Positions 1 to 15,100 of a stretch of 64,000 nucleotides of DNA are shown in pieces; the first letter of the stretch is position 1, and the number at the start of each line of letters is the position of its first letter. A model generated the notes under the pieces. That model searched no databases. It saw only the letters and a program-made list of their open reading frames with translations, and was not told the origin of the DNA. The position numbers were made by a program, and so were the translations under genes. The stretch spans positions 74,817,770 to 74,881,769 of the forward strand of contig NC_084489.1 of NCBI RefSeq assembly GCF_030035675.1, in the 5' to 3' direction. The stretch comes from Rhineura floridana. Lineage: Eukaryota; Chordata; Lepidosauria; Squamata; Rhineuridae.

Positions 1-26
1 GTTAGCTTGCTTGACTTCTCTTTCAG

Positions 27-121
27 GGGAGAAGATTCCTGAGTTTTCTTTTCACATGGAATGTAAACTTCATTAAAATGATACATGGGACTGTTAAAAA
101 TCAACTGCTGTGTTTTCCTAG
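27..121 (+). CDS. NCAPG2: NCAPG2 exon (1st in window)
   Basis: It follows a TTTCAG acceptor and ends at a GTATGT donor, phase 2. It encodes GRRFLSFLFTWNVNFIKMIH, which matches human NCAPG2 (GRRFLSCLFNWNINFIKMIH, recalled). Confidence 0.93.
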
Positions 122-3100
122 GTATGTTTAACTGAAGGTGGTTGCCATTGTTTGTATTTGAAATCTTGTTAGTTGCTACCAGTATGTTTTATGCTTGTGG
201 GTATAGGTAGATAATATGGTGCAACTATGAAATTATTAGTCCTAAGGTGATTCTATATAGAATGTCTGCCTCTGTTTGCTGCAAAAAAGTATCTGATCCC
301 TTGCCTGTCCTGGCTTATTAGAATGGCCAGATTAGGGCTAAAAGTGTGTGTTGGAGGTGGCAAATGTTTTTTTACAAGAAGACATGATCTGAGTAGTTCT
401 TTTGTGAGACCCCTTCTACAGAAACCATCACTTTAACCAGCTGATCTTAGTAATGTCATCTTAAATTTGCCATATTTAGGCAGCATCTCCAAGTGCATGG
501 TGGAAACCTAACTCAAAATAGTCACTAATACTACTAGTATTAGACTGCTCCCAGAAACTAGACTGGAGCAGAGCTAGAGCCCCAAATTCCATTGGTTGGC
601 TGATTAGGTGACCTGCATTGGGAGCAGGATGGGAGAGTTCAACTCTCGCTTGGCCTGGATCTCTCAGCAGCATTCAGTACCTTAATTCATTACAACCACT
701 TCATTGGAATGAGACTAGGGGGTACCATGCTGCAGTGCCTTTGGCCCTTTGTGATGGGCGAGGCTCAGAATATGGTGATGGGAGACTCCTGTTCCATCCT
801 GTAGCCTCAGACCTACAAGGGGCTCTCTGAATCCATTTTGCATCTCGTGCTATTTGGCATCTGCCATGTAAATTCTAAACCCGGAACTGGATATGTTTGG
901 TTCCCATCAGCCCTAGCCAACATAGGCAGTAATCAGGAATTATGGGAGCTGTAGTTCAGCAGCATCTGGAGGGCCACAGGTTAGCCACCCCTGTTGTACA
1001 TGAAGCTGCCGGGTGAGATTTGTGTTATCCAGAGATTTATAAATAACAAGCAGCTCCTATCCCTCATTTTCATCTTCTGGTCTCAGGGAGGCAGTAGAAG
1101 TTTTGAACTGGTGTCTGACATTAGTTTGAGTAGATGAGGGTAAACAAACAGAAGCTTAGTCTGACTGGAGGCTTTGATCTACAAGTAGATATTTTGGATG
1201 GGGCTGTACTCGCCCTTACAAATTAGGTTTGCAGCTTGGAGATGCTCCTACATCCAGCTCTGCTTCAGGGTAGTTGATAGTAGAGTGTAAGTTTGTTTTA
1301 TAGGCAGTAGACAGCTAAAACCAGATGCTGATGTTTTAAGTCAAATTTATTCCATTTTTTCCTCAATTGCAAACTGCTAAAATTGAATTTTATTTCTGTG
1401 GGAGAGATTTCAAAATGGCTGGATGCCTCTTGCAACTAAAGGGATGTCTATAAACTCATCTTAATGTGTCTGTTTCCAACTCTTAATTGTCTCTTAATTT
1501 ACTAATACAGGTCCCTGATGACACACATTGCTGAAGTTTATTTCAGAGCCTGGAAGAAAGCTTCAGGGGAGATACTGGAGGTATATTGTTTCAAAGCTGC
1601 TACTTGTCTTTACTCTCAATTTGTAGGCACTCTAAATCTTGAAGTCAATGTGTCTTCATAAGCATGTAGGTAGAGGCAGCCAGATTGGGTACATATCACA
1701 GGTAACTGAAAGCTAACGCTGTGAAATGCTGCCTTTATTAGAAATATATGTAGAAAGATCGATCTTGAATAACAGCTCTGATACTGACGTATCAAAATGG
1801 TGTATGGATGTTCTATGCCAATTGCTGCTCCACAAAGAAACTCTTTTTCAGGAGGACTGGCCTGGCACTCATCTTCGCTAGACAATTGATGGGAAGAATC
1901 ATTTGCTCAAACTCAATTTATATCCACTCCAATCTCAGGCAGTCCGAAGTTGGATGAAGCTCCTTCTGTAAGAAGCAGGACAGTGCGACAAGAGGCTCCT
2001 ATTTAGCAGCCTATTTGTTTAAAACATTTATGTCCCACCATCAATAGAGCTCAAGGCAGCTAACAATCAAATTATAACAATAAAACACTAAGAGCCGCCC
2101 CCCCATCTGCACTATCTACTTAAAGATGTATTATACCATTTAACAATCATGACTTCCCAATAATCCTGGGAAATGTAGTTTAGGGGTGCTGAGAATTGTT
2201 CGGAGACCCCATTCCCCTCACAGAGCTACAATTCTCAGAGTGGTTTAAAAGTCAGTCCCTCTTCCAAGGGAAATTTGAGAACTGTAGCGCTGTGATGGAA
2301 ATAGGAGTCTCCTAACAACTCTTAATACCCTTAAGCTACACTTCTCAGGATTCTTTGGTGGAAGCTATGACTGTTAAAGTGGTATAATACTGCTTTAAAA
2401 CTTCAGGATAATATATTGAATCACTTCAAGGAGTTTGCAGTTGTCTCTTAGGCCTTATTCCTTTTGTTCCATTGCTCCTGTCCTTGCAAAATAGCTCAAG
2501 TAATTTGGATTTGGAAATTATAGGAAGTTTCTGGATTACCAGTTTAGTAAGAGCACATAAAAGAACGTGGTATGCAGTGATATCTGGATCAGTAGTTCAT
2601 GAGTACTGCATAGAGCTAGCCTTAATTTATTGCATGTTGCCTAGAGAATTTATTTGGTGAGGGAATTGATAAATATAAATAAATAAAAATGTACAATGTG
2701 GGGCTTAAGAACAGTAGAATAAAAATACAGAAAATACAACCAGCCAATAAAAAACACGATCAAACAATCTTCAGCAACTTAAAACAATTAAATAGATATT
2801 AAAACCACTTGGAGTCCCAAAGCATTCATATTAGGAATGTTTTGGCAACATGACTGAGGGCCATTAAGTTGGGATCCAGACAAGTTTCCCTTGGTGGAGA
2901 GTACCAGAGCCTAGGTGCACACACAAGGAACTCTCTCTCCCTGGTCCCAACTAAGTGCATTTCTAGGGACACATAGGAATCTCTGTGTCGAAGATTTCAG
3001 TAGCCAGGTTGGGTTGTCCATGAGAAGGTGGGTCCTCGACATATCTTGGGCTCATACTATAGGGTTTTGAAGGTCATTATTGGCACTTTCAATTGGGCCT

Positions 3101-6100
3101 AGAGACGTCAAGTGCACTTGTTTCAAGACAGTGATGTGACTCCCAATTTTTTGTATTAACTAGAACGTGTATTGTTCTTACTTTAGGTGATTGAACACAA
3201 TTGCATTCAGGATTTCATGCATCATGCAATTCATCTTCCCAGGAACTCTCCATTACATCCTAAAGTGCGAGAGGTGTGTTGATTATAATTTTAAAGAAGT
3301 GACTTTCAGGCTTCCTATCTTTTACCTTTCTACTGAGAAATCCCTGTGAATCTGCCATGGAAAGCTCACATATTGCTGAGAATCTGGGTGTCCTTTAGGA
3401 TGCATGCTCAGTTGATAAGAATGGAGACCCAGTTGGGCTTCACCATTGCCTTGCAGTAAGGAGGGTGCTCCCTAGAATACAGCTAGTGCTCCTCTGCAAC
3501 AGAACGTTGGTGGTAGTTGGCAACCTGTCTTTCAGAAAAATTTCTCCAACACTGAGGAACCCAAGAATTAACTATAATTTTTGTTTGCTACATTTATATC
3601 CTGCCTTTCAAGGCAGTTTGTGCATGGTTCTACCTTCTCTTGTCCTTCAAACAGACATATCAGGTACGTTAAGCTTAGCAACTAACTGGCTCACATGAGT
3701 ATAACCTGGCTTACTAAACCAGGGTATGATTGCGCAAATCCACCCATTGTGATTCACCAATCACCTGCTAAGCCTCATGACAGAGTAGGGATTTGAACCT
3801 GGGTTTTCCCAATCCTAGTTCAGAGCTCTACCATACAATGACAAATGATTTAATAAAGAGATCTCTTTTCGCATTTTTATTGTATCTTTAATTTTGTTGA
3901 TGTATGGCTCTTAACGGTGATACTTTTTCTGAAACCTGTTCCATTGTACCTTTTGCTGGAGCCATACTGCCCTAGGGATGGGGAACAGGAGCTTCCCCAC
4001 CTCCCTGTTCGCCATTTTTGACAGGTGGGGTGGCTGCTCACCTTTCAAATCCTCTGTCATGGAGTGCAGCTGATCCCCCTGGGGCTTGCTGTAAGGGCTG
4101 ATTGGTGCTTTCAACAAGCTCTTATAGGAAAAGTTCCTTTGCATCATTGGCTTGAATTCAAGCCAATGATTCAAAGGAAGAATCAGGAACGTGTGTTTTC
4201 CTGTTGGGCAACAGGAAAAGATGCCAAATTTTAAAAGGGCAGACTTCTTGATGCAAAGGAAGAATTGGGAGTGCACTCCTATTTCTTCTTCATTTTAGCC
4301 ATGGCTTGATGTTTCCTGTGTCTGATATCATATATGACATTGGGTGAGGGAAAGGTGGGCATGGTTTGCCTAAAACAGTCTGGCAGGCTAATCTCTGAAG
4401 CCTGGTGAACCTCCTGTGGTTTGGAGACAGGCTTTTGGTTTGCTGTAACTCAGTTTGCCTTATTTGGACATAATGGCAAACTGTAGTTACTGTGAACTAG
4501 GAAGTGAGGGAGGGAATTGTTGGGAGGAGGGAGCCTGCAAGTCCAAAGCCTGTTCACAGTGGCCAACAGGGCCAGTATAGTGAGGTTATAAAAGGGACAA
4601 TCCAACATGTGCCACTCTTAGGTTCTTGGAGGAACTTCCAAATCTAACTCTCATCAAGAGTTAAGGAACATTAAAAGTTAAATTCAGTGGCCACAATCCA
4701 AAGAGCTGGTTTATGTGCACTGAAGGTTTTGAGGTTTGCTCATTAGGATGTTTTACTTTTTCTCTGAATATCAGTCCTCCCTCCCATCCCAACACATACA
4801 CATACAAAAAGGTTTGAAAAGAACCCTCTGTTTCAAAAGCAGTTTTCTATGCGGCATGTGGGGGAAGCAGGGATGCTCCTCAAGATTTTAATTCCTTTTG
4901 GGTACATACAATTAGTTGTGTGGTGTTCTTGATCTGTATCAGTAGCTAATTGAAATAGCTACACTTTATATTCTTTCCAATATGTACATATATGAATATA
5001 ATGTGGTCTGATACATAAGCTTCTTCATAAGCTACAGCACTTTGTAAGCAGAGCATATAAGGGGTAGCCAACATGGTGCTTTCCAAATCTTGTTGGACTC
5101 AACTCCTATTAGCTTCAGCCAGCATGACCAATGGCCAAGGATGATGGGAGTTGTAGTTCTATAACATCTGGATAGCACCACCCTGGCTATCTCTGGCACA
5201 GAAGAACACTGATGATTGTCTCTGCTTATAACAAACTACAGGAGTTCTTGTTTTGCAAAAGCTCATCACTGGATAAAGTGAGTTGTATTTCTCAAAATAG
5301 CATGCCAAACTAAATGACTAACTTGCACCATTTGCATTTATTTTTGTTTTACCAGTTTTTGAGCTATTTCCACAAACAAAATAAATGTCGCCAGGGAGTT
5401 GAAGAAGTTCTTTATAGACTTTATCAACCAATACTTTGGAGAGCGCTGAAGGTAATATCTTCTTTAAAATGTCTCTACTTTTGGGGGTTTTTTTACATCC
5501 AGATTATTTCAAAAGATGATTCAAAAATAGGTGGCCCTTTTTATAAGGCAGCTTCCTACATTCCTCAGTCTAAGTCACCATTGGCTATGTAGCTGTCTAC
5601 CCAAGAATCCAGAGGTGCTCTTGGTGAGGAAGAGGTTCTCCTTGTGAATAGGGGTTTCACATAGAGTAGCATTATCCTTGAAGAACAGTATCTACAGTTT
5701 AGAACAGCCTTTCCCAACTGTTGGGTCCCCAGATGTTGCTGAACTACAACTTCCATCGTTCCCAGCCAGCATGGCCAATGGTCAGGAATGATGGGAATTG
5801 TAGTCCTGCAACATCTGGGGACCCAAAGGTTGGGAAAGGCTGGTTTTGAAGCCCTTCAAGATCTGACTTTGCTTCTGAGTTTGGTGGCGGCGTTTGTTGC
5901 TTTGTGAGTCACCTGGAGAACTTCTGTTATTGGCAGCTGTAGTTATTACAGAAGTAAATAAATAAAATGTCCAGATAATGGCTGTGACCAGGATGTCTTT
6001 TGCTCACCTCTAGCTGGTTGCCAAGTTTGCCCATTTTCTTGACAGATCAAACCTAACCATGGTGAGACATGCCTTAGTCACATCTCATTTGAACAATTAT

Positions 6101-9100
6101 AATGTGCTTTACATGTGGTTGCTTTTGAAAAGTCTCTGGAAACTTCAGTTTGGTCTGGAATGCAGCAGCAAGTGTGTTATTTGGGTGCTCGTATTCCCCC
6201 CCCCCTTGCAAGATCTGCTTACCATTTAATTTTCAGGCATAATTCAAGATGTTGATGATTATCTAAGCCAAAAATGGCTTTAGTCCTGGCTACTAAAAGG
6301 CCATCTCCTCCTATTCCATCCTGCTTGCTGCCTAAGACTTGAGGAGGAGGCGGCTCATCCCTGCATCTCGATGTGCAAATGTGTCTCCTCTGTGGCTGCA
6401 CCGAAACTGAGGAATTCTCTTCCTCGGGGGGTCTCTTTGGCCACCTCTCTGCCAGTCTTCCACTGCCTTGTGAAGACTTTTCATTCAGACGAGGTTTAAT
6501 TTACCTAATTCGGTTTCAATGGCTTGTCCCAATAGTTCAGATGGTTTTTAATATGGTGCTGTTGTCTCCTAGTAGTAGTAAGTAAGTAATAGTATTAAGT
6601 GGCTTTGAACAGTGTGTTTTGTTGTGGAAGGGTAGGACATGAATATTATTTATCTGGACAGCCAAGCTAATAGACCAGTTGCCACCATGTCAGGCTGTAC
6701 ATGTGCTCTCTCTTGTTGAGATGGCTACTCGCCCTGTAAGAGACAAAAGAATGACTCTCTAACAGGTAGGTGCAAAACGAATTGTCTTAAGCGACAAGAA
6801 AAGCAATGTTTCCCTCCCCCTTTAAAATAAGCTCTCCTCTCAGGCCCCCAGGAAGAACTTGTTCTACCTGCGAATGTGTTGCATTTTTGTCTTAATAAAT
6901 TCAATTTTGTGCCTGTTATTGACCCTTCCCACCCACCCCTCTGATCTTTGTTCAATATCCTTTAAAGCAAAAAGAAGGTTGGTCTGCCTAGGAGTTTGTT
7001 TGCCAGTGCTTTTCCTGGGCCCAGTGGAAGCAATTACCCTGATTGTGTGGGGTCAGAGTAGGAGATAGGTGACCACCACAAGCGTAACTGTTTGCAGGAT
7101 TGCCTTTTTTCTGTTTATTTTGCTTACAATGTAATTCTGTTGATGCCTATAAGCACGGCTGGGAGCAGTTTTTGAATGTACTGGGTGAATGTGCTATGTG
7201 AATCTATAATGCTTACATTCTTTGGATCATCATGATCCTTATCACTGAATAGCTTGATGTATATACATGGAAGATGTACTTACAATAGGCTTTCAAATGG
7301 AGGATGTACTTACAATAGGCTTTCAGATGGCTTATAACAAGGGTTGCCAAATGTTTTGGACTAGAAGGCACATTTCCAATTTTGAAAGAGTGGTGGGGCA
7401 CCAGTAACAAAATGGATGCCTTAGGGGGACATGTCATGACACAAAATGGATGCCATGGGGGCATGGCATAACAATATTAGAGTAGTTGTAGTGAAGCTTT
7501 TATCATAATTGTATTTCCATACCAGAAGGGGCTTGATCTGTTGAATTTCTACCTGCCATATAGTTGTTAAAGGCAGAAGAAGCCTGTTTTTCCCCCAATG
7601 CCATCACTGAACACTTGGCTGCCAACTTGTAACCACTTACCTGGAAGCAAGTCCCATTACACACAAAGATTTTCTGAGTTAACATATATACCATTGTACT
7701 GTAGGTTAACTATACAGTGAATTCTTAATCAGTCCCTTGTATTTAGTTCTTGCAAAGCAAAAGGCATGCCTAAGCCTCTTTGCAAGTTTTCACATTTGCC
7801 TTTTGAGGTTGTAGGGGATTCTTTAAAAGTCACCCACACTTACTGTCTAGAAGTATTTGCAGATAGTTCCTGTACACCCCTGATCTCAGGTGAGCCCAGC
7901 ACAGGAAAGATGCATCTTGGTTGCTAGGGGAAAAGGGCAAAGTATGAAGATTCCAAGGCCTAAGAAAAGAGACAGAAGTAGGGAAAATGCACTAAAAGGG
8001 ACGGAAAACAGCAGCCCTTTAGGACCCCAGGGATTCCTAATGCCTGATGTTCAAACAACTCTCTTATCAATCACAGCTCTGACTTCACTCATTAGCTAGT
8101 AACACTGACAGACAGGAGTACTCAAGTTGGCTCATTAGACATAAATTGTTCAGAAGGTTACCTGCACATTTTGCTCCATAACTTTCTAGGAGGGCTAGAG
8201 ACTTACTACTTTAAACATAAAAGCTCAGATTCTGGGCTACCTGCTGGGAGCACTATTGAAGTGCTTTGTGGGTGCCGTGTTGGTGACCCTTGGATTATGA
8301 AGTTATGAGAAGCAATGGCATTTGCAGTTCTTTTCCTTTTAAATTTTGTGAACCCTTCTCCAAAGCCAATCTGTCTTACCTTCTTAGTTCTAGCCTTAAC
8401 TACAGAATGGCAGCAACTTTGTTCATGTTTAAGTGACACTTTAATGATTGATCATAGAAGTGTATTTTACTCAAGGATGTATGTGTGCCTTGAAGTGCAG
8501 TGAAATCACAGGATGTAATGTTGGGCTCTGAATTCACCTTCCCCAAAATCTAACAATAAGAGTTGCCTGAATTAAGAAATCCAGGGCAGAACATACTTCC
8601 CGGACCTACCACATAATTCACAGAACCAAAATATTTATTTATTTTGACAATTTATCACTTAATTACAGTGCACTCCTTTGTATTGCTACTCAGAAATAAT
8701 AGAGTTCAGTGGGACTTTCTTCCTGGCACGTGTTGCAGCCTTATTATTTTACATGCGGTTTAAAAATGAAAGGGAAGGAGAGAAGTTTTTTTGTCATTAT
8801 ACTTGTGATAGAGGACCTAACCCAGTGCTAGTAATAGAATGTCCTATTCCCATGCAATGGGTAAGGCTATGGAGGATTAAGATGGGAGGTGTGTTCTCCG
8901 GTATTAGAGATACACAGCCTAGAACTAAACTGATTTTTTTTAGTGTGTGTGTGGGGGGGGAGTTTCAGAAAAACAGCAGCAGATTGAAAAGGGGTTAAGA
9001 CATGCTGTTCACAAACTTTGGACCTTTTTTTTAAAGAGTATATGTGAGCTTCCATGTTGGAGTGGAACAACAGACGGCTCAGCTTGTGAAGAACTAGCTG

Positions 9101-12100
9101 TTTGCACGTATTTGTTAAGCATTATTGTGTAGATAAATGCACCATCAAGTGCCTGCTAGCTTAAAAGCAGCTAGCTTATTTATCTTTAATAAGTAGGATT
9201 CCTTCCTACTGCTGAGCGGAAAACGAAGAAAAGTCTAGTGTAGCTGTCATTTACTTAAAGGTCTGAAATGGAGTTATATATTTATTTTTTCATTGAGTGG
9301 AGAAACATGAGGGCCCTTGCAATGCTAGCTGCTCCTAACTATTCTAAGCTTCATGAAAATAATACATTCTCACAATAGTTTTGAAGGTTACTTGACAGCA
9401 CCTTTTATCATTAAGTAGATTTTAGTAGGATAAAATTTTTAAATGTAACAATGAAGATATTGGTGATGTTCAGACACAATGATAAACAATGTATTTGGTT
9501 ATGAAAATGAGCCTCCTGCATTGAGGAAAAGCTTTCACTTCTGATTTCAATTAGCCGTGCTTTAGGATTTTGTACAAATCCTAAACTGTGGTTAAACTTA
9601 GCTATGGTTAGGTGAGACAAACCAGCTTCATGGTTTGTAGTTGGCCTGTCTAAATTAACCGTAGTTAAGATTAACCATGGTTTTTCTTGATTCTGCCATT
9701 GAATACTAAACTGTGGTTAGTGTAAAATGGAAGCAAAAGATTCTGAACTCCTTGTCCTGGCTATGCTGGAGGAGGAGAGGAAAGAAGGGGAGCAAATAAG
9801 CCCAAAGCTTGCCTAGGCTCATTCTTGTAATGTTAAGCTATTGTTTATAGTCAAGTGCAAATGCAGCATGAATACTGCTGAGTGTTGACACCTTAAAACC
9901 ATTGTGTATCGTTGTTTTTAATACATGACAATGATTAGTCATTATTTGCTTTTTCTGTGACTAATATCTATAATTTATCTAAAGTTCTTCCTCTTTTGCG
10001 ACAGGCCAGAAACTCAGAAGTCCGATCAAATGCAGCATTGCTATTTGTTGATGCATTTCCCATTCTTGATCCATCTTTTAATAAAGAAGATATGGAAAAT
10101 GAAATCCAAAGGCAATTTGATGAACTATTTGTAAGTCTGTTGTAGGTTTTTCCCTTACAATCCACCCTCCGTCAAACTGGTTTATTTAAGGGTAGCCAAA
10201 AGTAACAAAATGCTTTCTTTCTACTTTTTACTGAAAAAGTAAAAAATGGAATTGGAGACATTAGTGCTTTTTCTTTTTGCAAGTAGCTGTCTTGCCTTAT
10301 TTTGAACTTTTCAGTACTTGATGAAGGCAGCATCTTCATATTTACACAGCTACCTAGAATTTAAAAACATTGAAAACATAAGGTGGTATTCGATGCCAGT
10401 CCTACTTGGACTAGACAGTGAAGTGAATAGACATGACTAATTCAGGTTTATTCATTTAATGGGTCTACTCTGAGTAGGACTTAACTTAATGCAACCCTTA
10501 ACAGGCTTCATTAGAGATGTGAAGGCCTGGGAAAAAAACCTGTTTTTTCCCCGAAACCTTTTTTGTTTTTTTCTGAAAAATTGAAGAAAAAATGGATTAT
10601 GGAATGTTTTATTTTATCATGATGAATAAAATATCTTACTGGATCTTGGATCCCTCCTTTTTCTCAGTTCTTTTTATGGGAATGGATGTTTATGTCTACT
10701 TGACACTGGAGGACTAGCGGAGACATAAATAATTTCCTTTGTTATTAATGTTGATGGTTTCTTCTGGGTTTTTTTTAGTTGTTTTTTGCCTGCTCCTCAT
10801 AAACTGGCAAAACAAAAGAGGTTCCTTACAGTTCAGGATCTTGTAGATCCATTTGTTACCAAAAAAAGTAAAAATTTAAAAAATTCTATTTGTAATCATT
10901 GTTTGAATAAAATGTACTTTTAATATACCAGATGTGATAATTTTATGCCAAACCAGCTTGTACATAATTACATTTGATGTTCCTTAAGTATACACAGTGA
11001 CTTTTAATATTGCATTTTTTCAATTTTTCCAAAAAATTCCATTTTTATCTGGAAAAAAGGAACAAAACTAATTTCTGGAAATTTTACATCTCTAGGCTGG
11101 ATGCTACGTTATATGCAACAATTCATCAGCAGAATAGTGAATGCTGTTTGCTTCTCTCCCCCTACCTGAGCCCTCAATACTAAAATTTAATTCCATTGTA
11201 CGAATGAATGTATACATGTATTTGGAGCATTTTCTCCCAGAGAAACTTGTATACAATCAATTCCTACATGTCTAATCTTGGAATAAGAAAGACACTTTAA
11301 AGCCCAGATGAGCTCATAATAAAGTCATAGAAGAATTCATTAGGTGTTGCTGTTTCTGAAAATATTTAAACTACCATCCCTTGAGAAGGTTGTCTTTGTG
11401 AACTGTCAAATGTGAGCTACCTGGCTACTCGGAAGAGTGCAAATCATGATATAGTATTTATTTTTTTCATGATATAGTATTTTTTGTTTGTGTATATGTA
11501 ATAGAGTCTCTTAGAAGATCCTCAACCTCTAGTCCGCTCAACAGGCATACTTGGTGCTAGTAAAATAGCATTCAAATATTGGGAGATGATTCCTGCAACG
11601 GTGCTTGCTGACCTCTTAAAAACTCTAATTGAAGATCTTGCTTTTGATGCAACCTCAGCTGATGTTCGATGCTCTGTTTTTAAAGTAAGTGTCTTTTTCA
11701 CAAAATGAAATCTCTTGTTTTGGTAATTATAGTTTCTTCTTGGCCTGGTTCACATGGTGCTTTAAAGCAGAACTTAGTGTCACTCCGATTTAAAGGTTGA
11801 ACACACAGTGTGCTGGTACACAGGCTAAAATTGCAGGCATTTTGCTCCTTTCCTTGTTGCTGTCATGAATTCAGCCATGGTTTGGTTTAACATAGCCTCT
11901 GAACCCAAGCTTGTGGTTTTCTTCCCAAGCAAACTACGAGCAGTAAGCCAAGAACAAAACTTCTGGTTAGCAGCAAATCATAATTTGCTGTTGCATCTAT
12001 GGCAAACTGTGTAGTTTGGGATCCTGATTTGAATGCAAACGTTGATTTTCCATGACTGCAAGCAAAGATAAATTATTTGCTGCTTATCAGAAGTGGGTGC

Positions 12101-15100
12101 TTCTTATTGCCTCCCCTCGTACACAAAGAGTGACCAGTCTGAGGAATGGAGGTAGTTACAATCTATGGATTGTATGCAGCAAAGTCATCCCATTAGCGCA
12201 AGGACCTGTGCCTGCGCAATTTGCTGCTTTTGCAGATTTGTGAATGAAGGTATGAGAGCAAGACATTAGCATAATAAAAAGTATTGTCATGAAATCAAGT
12301 TGTCCCTCATTTTCACCTCTTGACTTTTACTTGAAATAGAACAAGTTGTGTTTGTCAAGTTACTTTGTTGTTTTGTTGGCCATACTGAGTATTATATATG
12401 TTTGGCTATTGTTATACACAAGATGTTTCTTTCAGGGAAAGCTTCTCATTACCAACCGCTGCCATAGCTAAATTTCCTCTGGGGTCATCGTCTAAAACAA
12501 ATAATACCTGAAGTTGGTACCAACCACCCCATTTTAAGGTTGATGTTTGCTGACAAACAAAGTGGAGGAGTATTGTTTTACATCAGGAATGTTACCTTGG
12601 TTGACAGAGAGGATCAGTCACTGATCATTGTCAGATAGCAGGCTCAATGAGGAACCTCTAGCCTGGAGCCCAATGCAGCCCTCCAGGCCTCTCTAGCTGG
12701 TCCTCATGACGCTTCCTAGACCACTCTTTCTCGACACTCATCACTGGACTTGTTTCCCACTCTCCTTGGCCCCATCTGCACTATACAAGTTAGATTACTG
12801 CAATGCACTCTACATGGAGCTGCCTTTGAAGACAGTTCGGAAAATGCAGCTTGTGCAAAATGCAGTGGCCAGATTGGTAACAGGGACCAGACAGTCCGAA
12901 CATATAAATCCGATTCTGGCCCGCTTGCATTGACTGCCTGTATGTTTCCTAGCTCGATTCAAGGTGCTGGTTTTAACCTATAAAGCCTTACACGGCTTGG
13001 GACCACAATACCTGATGGAACGCCTCTCCTGATACGAACCCACCTGTACACTACGCTCAACTTCTAAGGCTCTCCTCTGGGTGCCTACTCCTAGGGAAGC
13101 TCAGAGGGTGGCAACAAGGGAGAGGGCCTTCTCAGTGGTGGCCCCCAAATTATGGAATGATCTATGTGATGAGATGCACCTGGCACCATCACTGTTGTCT
13201 TTTCGGCACCAGGTCAAGACTTTCCTTTTCTCCCAGGCATCTTAGCATGTGTTTTTAAATTGTTTTAAATGTTTAAATTGTGTTTTAAATTGTTTTTAAA
13301 AGATGTGTTTTAAATTTGTATATGTGTTTTTAATGTTTTTAGGTACTGCAAACCACCCAGAGAGCTTCGGCTATGGGGCGGTATATAAATAAATAAATAC
13401 ATTCAAAGCAAAACAGTCACGGCTTCCCACAAAGAATCCTGAGGACTGAAGTTTGTTAAGGATGCCGAGAGTTGTTTAGAGACTCCTATTCCCCTCACAG
13501 AGCTACAATTCCCAGAGTAGTTTAACAATCAATCACTCTTCCCAGGGTGGTTTTTTTTTTTGTTTATTTGCTGTTGTACTTCAGTGTTGGATTGATGTAA
13601 TTCTCTTTCATGTATTTTAGATGTATAACTTTTAATGTATTACTGAATTTTTGTTTTAATTGTGTAAACCATCTTGGGATATTTTGACACAGGCCAGTTT
13701 AAAAATCGACTAAATAAAATAAATGCACGATTCTTGTACACACACACACACTACTTTGATTTTGTTTGGCCCACTGAAAAATAAGTGGGCTCATTTGCTC
13801 AGTGCACAGCACGGAAATGCAGCAAAGGGGTTTTGGAGAGATCCCTTCCTCAGTGGGCAGTTGTCAGTGCGACTTGGTCGTATCCTCTCTTCCTTGCTAC
13901 TGAGCTGAGCAGTGTGTGGTGGGGAGAGATGGTGGGAAGGTATGAATCTCGCTTCTGATGTCACTCACACTTGCCCTCATCTGATTGGAGAAAAGGAGCT
14001 GGGGAGCCAGGAAAAGGGGGTCTGGGAAAGGGTGGAGGCTGCTGGGCTGGTTGGGGAGGCCACATCCAGCCCATAGGCCGCTAGGGCACTAGTTCTCCAC
14101 CCCTGGTTTGTAGTAAATGCCATTGCCTATTAAAGATGAAACTTTGTAGTGGCTGGCTTGCAAAGGTCATGCTGCTGATTAGCAATGAGCTTGCCAAAGC
14201 AGACTGCATCTGCCTGGAATGAGAAGACAATCGTAATAACTAGAACAATGTGGTAATAGTTAAGTTCTCCAGAGCAGAGCTGTTTGTTAAGCTAACTGTA
14301 CCTTAAACTGAAATAAAAATTTCAGTAGGTGTACTGAGCCTTCGAAATGCCTCTATTTTGTGCCTTCATAAATATATTTGCTGTCTTTGTTCCAGTTCAG
14401 CAGCACCTCTGTGGGAGGAATATTAATACAATAATTTTTTATATGGACAACATATACCGCTTTGCATTTAAATGACATGTTTAATAAAATGTGTTGTCTT
14501 GCTTTTTGTCATTCTCCAGGGCCGGTTGTCTGAGCAGCATGTGGTTAGCAATTAGAATAGTTTCAGTTCTGTATTCTCTGCTTTCTTGTGATAACCTTTT
14601 ATTGGTGTTTTTCTTTTCTTTCTTGCAGTGCTTGCCTATAATTTTGGACAACGTACTAAGCCACCCATTATTAGAACAGCTCCTGCCAGCCCTGAAATAC
14701 AATCTCCATGACAATTCAGAGAAAGTTAGAGTGGCTTTCGTTGATATGTTGCTGAAAATTAAGTCTGTCAAGGCTGCTAAGGTAGGATAAATTAGATTTG
14801 CTAGGCTGCAGACAGGCTGCATAGAACTAGGCAATTTATTCTGAAAGATGTGCATTCATCAATATTGCAACAATCCTAAAAGAATAAGGGGTGCAGGTAA
14901 CCCATTAGCACTTCACTCCAAACTATTCGCTATTGTTGCATTTTAAATTAACCAGTGCCTAGAAATTGTAAGCATCTTTTTTTGCAGATTTTATAGCAGT
15001 TATCTTGATCGTATGTCCAGCAGTTGAGTAACAACCAATAGGTTGAATTCAATTATTTCCTGGTTGTTTTAAAAAAAAGTGGCAAATGACTAGCATTTTG

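Larger units (their letters stand above)
12647..14106. mobile_element. Possible hAT-like element split by a LINE
   Basis: GAGGAACCTCTAGCC near 12650 and AGTTCTCCACCCCTGG near 14090-14106 resemble opposite ends of the GGGGAACC...GGTTCCCC family. An L2-like LINE and other repeats lie between. This is a tentative nesting model. Confidence 0.3.
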
